DNA from: Nicotiana tabacum | Taxonomy: Eukaryota; Streptophyta; Magnoliopsida; Solanales; Solanaceae | Assembly (NCBI RefSeq): GCF_000715075.1 | Contig: NC_134089.1 | Coordinates: forward strand, 108,445,157 to 108,509,156 | Length of the DNA stretch: 64,000 nucleotides | Direction: 5' to 3' | Shown here: positions 57,591 to 64,000 of the stretch, one piece after another | Numbering within the stretch: position 1 is the stretch's first letter | Layout: each line of letters starts with the position of its first letter | Program-made: the position numbers and the translations under genes | Notes under the pieces: model-generated | What the model saw: the letters and a program-made list of their open reading frames with translations, nothing else | Told to the model about the DNA's origin: nothing | Databases searched by the model: none

Positions 57591-58498
57591 GGATAAACCT
57601 ACAATGACTATATTTTCTATTAAGTTCGTCTCTAAAAGAAAATCTCTTAATTATTTACATGCTGAAAAACGTAACTTATTAGTTATTAGTTTACAGCTAA
57701 TGCGAATGGAAAATTGCGATCGAGTTTGTACAAAGAAAAATTGCTTTCATTTTTTATATTCTATTATTCAATAATGCTAGAACATGAGATTGACCATAAT
57801 ATCAAAACAGATTAATTATTATCCGATTAATTTAAACTAACATTATTAGATGAAGAAAGTATACATATGCAACCTCATTATTCATTAATCATTCAACTAC
57901 ATCTTTATACGAAGAAAGAAAAATTAATATTCAAACACAAATCCAACAGGAGAAATTCAACAGGAACAAAACCTGATTAATATTTCATTTTTTGCTTCAA
58001 GCCGAGATTGTACAAATGTGTACCTGGAAACAGCAGTACAAGAACAAAAGAAGGAGAAGTCAGCAGCAATAATACCACAGCAACAACAGATTCAGCAACA
58101 CCGCAAAACCAATAACAACCAGTAGAATAACTCAGCAACAGATTGAAAACTCAGCAATACGAAAGTGCAATCACAATCAAAGCAGAGGAGAGAAAAGATA
58201 CAAGATGCAGTAATTTCAGATTTTTGAATAACACTCGAGAAAAGCAAACGGAAATTATTCGAGTGAAAGTTCAAATTGTATTTCTCTTTTTCCTCTCAAA
58301 ATGTTTCAAGTCTGTCCGCTCTTAAGTGTAAAAATCTGTCAATAATCTGCACCTTTTTTCTCTCAATGTTCAAGTCCTTCTTGTGTCAAGAATAACTCTT
58401 ATTTATAGCAAGACCTTGTCTTGAATTCCCAACCCCAAATTATTCCCCCAATGGCATGCTTTGTCCCACTACTTAATGTTTTCTTTATTTTAAATATT

Positions 58499-58690
58499 GT
58501 CCCCCATGCCTACATTAAATAAATTCTTCCACCCAATCCCATTATAATTTGTCCCCCATGCCTATATTAAACAAATACAAGATTCCTCCCCATTATGTTT
58601 TGTCTTGTCCCCCATTATGTTAAACAAGTACATCAAAACTCCAACCCATTATATTTTGTCCCCCATGCTTAACATAAAGAATCAAAATAA
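58499..58690 (-). repeat. TTGTCCCCCAT short tandem repeats in the solo LTR
   Basis: GTCCCCCAT occurs four times at about 50-60 bp steps (near 58499, 58551, 58607 and 58658), each with ATTAAA- or TTAAAC-like spacers. Confidence 0.6.
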
Positions 58691-60982
58691 TGTTCAATTA
58701 CCAAACTACCCCTAAACGGATTACAATTTACCAAATTACCCCCATCAGCTCTAAACACTCAATTAATCATAACTCAACCAAAATATAGTCAAGATGACCA
58801 ATTTCTCAACAATCTTCAGCAACAAACTCACATGAACACGATGAACAACACAACTCAAAATTAATGGAATGAATTAACCATATCGGGAACCAATCCTGGT
58901 TAATTTAGACCATGAATGTATGAGCAAGGATACAACAATACAAACAACAAAATACATGATTCAAATTAAATCAAAAACCAAAACAAACATAAACTCACAT
59001 TAAATCACTGGATTAAACATGAACTTCAAACAAAGATGAACATGAACTAAATCTATTTTTCAAACAACAAACATGACGGATTCAAACGATTCAAACAACA
59101 TTAATAATTTCTGGAAAATACATAACACATGAAACAAATTGAAGAAATAATTAATTAAATTTCAATTTGAATCTAACAAACATTAAACTAACAAATATTT
59201 ATCTAAACAACAATACAAACATGAAATAACATGAAAAATAATTAATTAATCTTTCATTTGAAATCTGAAAATTAATTTAACAAAGCACATGAACAAACTA
59301 AAAAAATTAATTAAAGCGATAGACATGAACAAAACAAACATTTGCCGATTTTAGATTCGAAAATATCAAAACAAAATACGGACAAACATAAAACTCAAAA
59401 TCTACTAACCGGATCGAACGACATACGTACAGACTGTTTTGACGACCAAAGCATCGAACGAATGACGATGAACTTGGGTGGAAACAATCTGTTCGAAAAT
59501 GAATATCGCACCAAGATAACTTGTCGCCGAAGACGACCGAAGAAAGGATGACCAAAGAAGCGTGGCAGCCCATCACAAGAAGATGGATGAAGCAGAAGGC
59601 AGCAGCACCCCGGAGAAACAGTGGTCGCTGCTGCAGCGTCACCTGGGCCTTGAACGTGAAGCAGCTGGGGCACGTTTGGTTGTTTTGATGGAGGAGATGA
59701 AGGTAGAAGAAGCAGCTCGGAGGAAGGCAGCCATGGTGATAAGCCTCGACGAAGCTGGAACAGCAGCGTCGGGGCTGCAACAGCGGTGGCGCGGCAGGTT
59801 TTGGTCGTGACGAAGCAGCGGCGACGGGGCTTCGAACAACAGAAGGAGCAAACAGCGGGCTGGTCGACGCAGCAAGCAGAAGCAACTGGTGGTGACGACG
59901 GACTGTTTTGACGGAGAAGATGAAGCTCGACCAAACGACGACGAACTGGAGCAACCATGGTGGACGAAGAAGATGAAGTGCTTGGGCAGCAGCTGTTTGG
60001 ACGTGAAAGAGCAGAAGCAGCGGGTTATTTGGACGACGAGGGTGTGTCGAATAAGAAGGTAAAGGGAAGCCATGGATGCTTGGGGTGGTTTAGTTTTGGA
60101 GAAGAGGAAGATGGAGGGGGGAGGCGGATGTTAGTGTTAGGGTTTTTGTTTTTTTGTTATTTTTTGTTTTGTTTTGTGTTTTGAAAAATGAAGAAGAGTG
60201 TTGGGTATATGGGTCAATGGGGCGGACCGGGTCGACCCGTTATGAAGTGGACTGGGTCATGGAGAGGATTGGGCAATTATTTGGGCCTATGGTTTGAAAA
60301 TTGAAGAAGTGGCCCAATCCGATTTTTCTTTGTATTTTTGTTCTCTTTTCTTCTTTTATTTTCTAAAACTAAATTATAAAAATACTTAAATTATTATTAA
60401 GAACTAAATTGAGTTATAAAAGCGCAAATTAACTACCAATAACAATTAACGCACAATTAAGTAATAATTAAGCACAAAATTGTTCATTTGGACATTAAAT
60501 GCTAAAAATGCAAAAGATGCATATTTTTTGTAATTTTTAATTTTTGTAAAACTAATTTAATTACTAAAAATTGTAGAATTAAATCCTACATGCAAAATGC
60601 GACATATTTTTTTATTTTTTATTAATTTAACAAATAAGCAAACACAGACAAATACAAATAATTATCCAAAAATATCACAAAATCTCACAAAATTGCACAC
60701 CAAGGAAAATCATTTTATTTGAATTTTTTGGGAGTGATTCTCATATAGGGCAAAAATCACGTGCTTACAATATGTTCCCTAGACGGGTTCACATCCTCTT
60801 GAGTCTCTTCCACACTATCATCAATATCAATCCTAACTTCCTCATTAGGTTGAACAACATAGTTCGGGTGCTCTTCTTCTTGCATAACTTGATCATCATG
60901 AACCAATCCCCTTCCACTTTAGGTGGGTTCATTCCCGCCTCTTCTACTTCTTGTGATAACTGCCATGGCATGCCCCGTATTG

Positions 60983-61245
60983 TTACCGCCTTTTAAGACG
61001 AGAATTTAGAGCTTGAGAGATTTTCCCCATTTGAACTTCTAAGTTGCGGATTGATGTGTTGTGCGAGGCAAGTTGGGCATCCGAATCGGCATTCTTTTCC
61101 ATCATTTTCTTGAACATACTTTCAATATGTCCCATGTCATTGTTTGAAGAACTTGAACCATGGGAAGGATAAGGAGGTGGGTTGCTCGGTTGTTGGTACA
61201 TCGGGGGCCTTTGAAAGCCTAGCCCCCGGTTGCCTTGATTGTTAC
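60983..61245 (-). pseudogene. gag: Athila A gag C-terminal fragment
   Basis: Minus-strand frame open over this stretch: NNQGNRGLGFQRPPMYQQ, then SHNTSIRNLEVQMGK, as in Athila C gag after its Asn-rich tail. No zinc knuckle. Interrupted upstream at 61246 by an LTR insertion; continues as a decayed linker to 60770. Confidence 0.85.
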
Positions 61246-63092
61246 TGTCACAACCCAAAATCCATTAAAGATCATGATGGCGTCGGACACCACTGATAGA
61301 AAAGCCAATAATAAATACTTAATTTGGTTCTCATTTCAAGATTTTAGAAATCATATTTTCCTTCAACTAAATAGTAAAAGATGAAATTTACAGAATAAAT
61401 AATAATATTTTTTATAATTTCAATACAGGACAACACATAATCACCCTAAAACCTGGTATTACAAGTGCATGAGCATCAAGTACGAATATAATATATAATA
61501 CATCATCTGTACCGAATACAAATTAGACATGAGAAATATAAATATTCGAAAGGAGAATCTACTAGTTGCGGGTCGTAATATGGAGCGCAGCTCACCTAAG
61601 TCCCCGCATGTATACACGCCTCTGCTCTCACAAGGCCACTAAACATATATGTACATGCACAAAAATGTGCACCAAGTGTAGTATGAGTACGTAAATCCAA
61701 GTGTACCCCGTAAATATCTAGCCTAACCTTGGAGGAGTAGTGACGAGGGGTCGACATCGACACTCACTAGTGGTCCAATAATATCAGGTGCAGCAAAAGG
61801 GTAAATAAACATGAGGTAGAGTAAATAAATGAAATAAACAAGCATAAAATACGTGATACAAATTTCCCTCCTTACAATGGACTCAAGCTTCCCATTAGAA
61901 ATTCCCTCCTTAACCGAAGCACACATATCGGTGTAGTGAATCTCATCAAATAGATTTTCATAATTCAAATCAGGAAAAACTCACGGATACACTGGCTTCT
62001 TGTCAAATATTATGCACGACTCTATGAGGATATGATATAGGAAATGTTGAGGCGTACGACTCGACCAACATAAATATTTAAATTGTGCACTACCGAGGGT
62101 TGAACGACACGAACCATAAATGCATCTATTAATCTGCCGAGGTGAACGGCCCGCTCCCATAAGAGTGTGGTACATAAATCCTGCCGAGGTAAATGGCCTG
62201 ATCCCATAAGATGTGAAATACATAATCTCACCGAGGCGAATGGCTCGATCCCATTAGAATAAGTAGCTTTGACGGATCCTTGACCCCACTCACGAATAAA
62301 TGTGTGAGTTGTAATTTCTTTCACAAAAACCTTTCAATGAAACATATATATCACGGAAACATACCATAATAGGAGTAAAATTATTCGGTGACTAATCCTG
62401 AACTCGTAAAGTCTCTACAATAGCAAGCCTAGTCTCAAGTAGAAATGTAAAACAGAGGAATTTAATAGGCGAGAGACTGCTCAAATAGTAAAACTATAGC
62501 ATGATGTGAACTTAAGCCTACCAGGAAAATAACGTGAATGTAGCTACGCATGGGCTCTCGTCACCTCGCGCGTACGTAACCCCCACAACAATTAGCACAC
62601 ATCAATATATAACACCTAGGGGTAATTTCCCCCTCATAGGGTTAGATAGGAGACTTACCTTGCTCTGAAGTTCCATAACCGGCTCCAACATCGCTCTAAC
62701 ACCTCAAACCTGTGTCCGTCGCTCCAAAACTAGTCAAGCAATGTGCAAATAATAAAAATAAATTCTAATACTCATAATAAATCAATTTATAACAACTCCC
62801 AACTCCGCTCGAAAAGTCAATAAAGTCAGCCATCGGGCCCACGTGCCCGTATTCTGAAAATTATTGAAAATAAATATTATCCATAACTCATATGGTCTAT
62901 ATCTAGAAATTCATCGAATTTCGTCCATGAATTGAACCTCAAATCAAGGATTTACCATTGTTCAACTTTGGGGCTCAAAATACCAATTTCTACAATCTAA
63001 AAACGGATAAAAATAGAAATCAATAAAAATAATCATGGAGAAACATCAAAATAAAGGTCAGATAATTACCCCTTTGTTGAGATGAGAACAAT
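61246..63092 (-). mobile_element. Gypsy-type LTR sequence (minus strand), 5' border unclear
   Basis: The minus-strand 3' end is TTTTGGGTTGTGACA, ending at 61246 inside Athila A gag. No gene. A repeat of four units (62089-62265) has CCGAGG(T)GAA-type cores 45-47 bp apart. The other end is not defined: another TGTCACGACCC border occurs at 63093, either a nested LTR or a neighbour. Chromovirus-like by resemblance only. Confidence 0.6.
62089..62265 (-). repeat. Four-unit 45-47 bp tandem repeat in LTR
   Basis: Units start near 62089, 62134, 62181 and 62227; core TGCCGAGGTGAACGGCCCG followed by a CCCATAAG-like box. Confidence 0.7.
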
Positions 63093-64000
63093 TGTCACGA
63101 CCCAAACCGATGGGCCGCAACGAGTACCCGACACCTTAATCAACCGAGTAACATCATAATGTATCTTTTCATGTCATACTTTCATAGATAACTGAGCCGG
63201 AAGGCTGTCGTGGGATAAGCAGAATACAACATGTGATACCAACTTATACATATGACATACGGGCCTATAACACCAAAATAATCACTCGTATACTGAACAT
63301 AGACCGACAAGGCCATACAATCTTTTACGTACATGACATGTATCTACAAACCTCTAAGAATACATAATTTTCATAAAGGTCGGGACAGAGTCCTGTCATA
63401 CCAAACAATACACGTCTAAATCATACTAACCCAACAAGAAACTCCGAAGCAAATGGAGCGCACCAACATCTTTTGCTGAGCTGATAGCCTACTTGGAGGG
63501 CTCTCAACTTGTCTATCGGGACTGCGGGCATGAAACGCAGCGTCCCCAGGCAAAAGGGACGCCAGTACAAATAATGTACCGAGTATGTAAGGCACATAAA
63601 TAAGTACATAACAAACATGAAATAAATATAGAATAAATGACTCAACCTGTAAGTCTGGATAACTCTGTAATTCATAAAATAATTATAGTGTCATGCATAT
63701 GTGTATGAATGCCATGTCGTTCATAGGTACATGTTTCATAACATCATCAGGCCTCTGAGGGCATCCCATCATATCATCTCGGTCACTGTAGGTAAAATCA
63801 TCGATGTATACCAGCTGATCAGGTGGTGGTGTGTATACAACGCCGTAACCTTTTCCCATATCCCATGTACATACATATATACGAGTATATAACGTCATTT
63901 GGTCATGGGTTAATGTACATGTAAATGAATTAGATGCATGAGAAGTACATCAATAAAATCTTTCGGAACGTCATAAGACCATTATGCCTCTGATTAATAT
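63093..64000 (-). mobile_element. Chromovirus-like LTR (minus strand), runs off window
   Basis: The minus-strand 3' end GGTTTGGGTCGTGACA is at 63093. The reverse complement shares TTACATACTCGGTACATTAT with the solo LTR at 49635-51501 (there near 50980-51000), so the two belong to related families. No gene. Confidence 0.65.

Larger units (their letters stand above)
56620..60769 (-). mobile_element. Ogre-type solo LTR (minus strand), 4150 bp
   Basis: On the minus strand it starts TGTAAGCACGTGATTTTTGC and ends GGAGGTGTGACA, as the Ogre LTR. The last ~700 bases are close to the full-length Ogre LTRs, while the middle differs, so it is a separate subfamily. No internal domain. The flanks (ATAAT before, ATATG after, plus strand) do not form a clean target duplication. 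U5 hairpin and PBS-like decamer kept (56706-56715). A ~300-bp tandem duplication lies at 56984-57590. ORFs at 59307-60184 overlap on both strands and look like chance frames in GC-rich LTR. Confidence 0.85.
52224..61245 (-). mobile_element. Athila A (minus strand), right part: gag end to ORF3 promoter
   Basis: Read from high to low coordinates: gag C-terminus (61245-60983), a short linker, then after an Ogre-type solo LTR (60769-56620) protease, RT, RNase H and integrase, post-pol block, CG-rich array and a TATA box, up to B's insertion at 52223. The gag N-terminus and 5' LTR are not seen; they lie beyond the LTR insertion at 61246. Confidence 0.85.

Noticed and set aside
59307..60184. Long overlapping ORFs on both strands (up to 215 codons) as host or element genes
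   Set aside because: They lie inside the Ogre-type solo LTR, overlap each other in several frames, show no domain motif and follow GC-rich skew; best read as chance ORFs.
56615..60774. Clean target site duplication for the Ogre-type solo LTR
   Set aside because: ATAAT and ATATG match at too few positions; either decay or a solo LTR formed from two different insertions.
61246..64000. A complete chromovirus with internal domains
   Set aside because: Only LTR-type sequence is visible; no gag, RT or integrase motif appears before the window ends.

Overview
The window is intergenic plant DNA made entirely of LTR retrotransposons nested inside one another. No host gene, tRNA, rRNA or CRISPR array was found. 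The families are Ty3/gypsy: Athila, Ogre (Tat clade), and chromovirus-like LTRs (probably Tekay/Del). The large genome this implies, the AT-rich background, C-to-T/G-to-A type decay and the particular Athila and Ogre families suggest a Solanaceae species such as Nicotiana. That species call is inference from general knowledge, not proven here. Nesting order, oldest first: (A) a minus-strand Athila occupies 1-643 and 52224-61245. (B) A plus-strand Athila at 644-52218 jumped into the leader of A's third ORF (flanks ATGAA/ATGGA). Three later insertions sit in B: a 22-kb Ogre at 3099-25141 in gag (target duplication ATCCT), a complete Athila C at 25883-39684 further along gag (flanks GGGGG/GGGGT), and a solo LTR at 49635-51501 in B's 3' LTR (target duplication CATAG). 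A was also hit by an Ogre-type solo LTR at 56620-60769 and by chromovirus-like LTR sequence from 61246 to the end. When insertions and duplicated target sites are removed, B is about 13.85 kb, almost the same as C (13.80 kb), which supports the reconstruction.

Ogre layout: 5' LTR, PBS, long leader, ORF1 (unknown role, coiled coil), gag, protease with a G-patch-like tail, an intron-like gap, RT, a degenerate RNase H, a second RNase H with its active site, integrase, a 3-kb 3' UTR carrying a 13-copy minisatellite, PPT and 3' LTR. Athila layout (C is the best copy): LTR, PBS, gag, protease, RT-RNase H-integrase, a conserved post-pol block, an internal promoter-like module, a leader, ORF3, a 1.85-kb 3' UTR, PPT and LTR. 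All coding regions are broken by stops and frameshifts, so nothing here looks autonomous.

Three unexplained signals stand out. First, four copies of a ~70-nt hairpin module in the Ogre, placed at ORF-block boundaries, with paired changes in the stems. Second, dense arrays of GCGGNCCGCG-like near-palindromes in three Athila elements, found only in LTR U3 regions and around the ORF3 start, each U3 or pre-ORF3 array lying upstream of a TATAAATAG box; this suggests ORF3 has its own promoter copied from, or copied to, the LTR. Third, a hairpin in Ogre U5 joined to a 10-nt copy of the start of the primer-binding site. LTR lengths, target duplications and motifs were read by eye; percentages were not computed.
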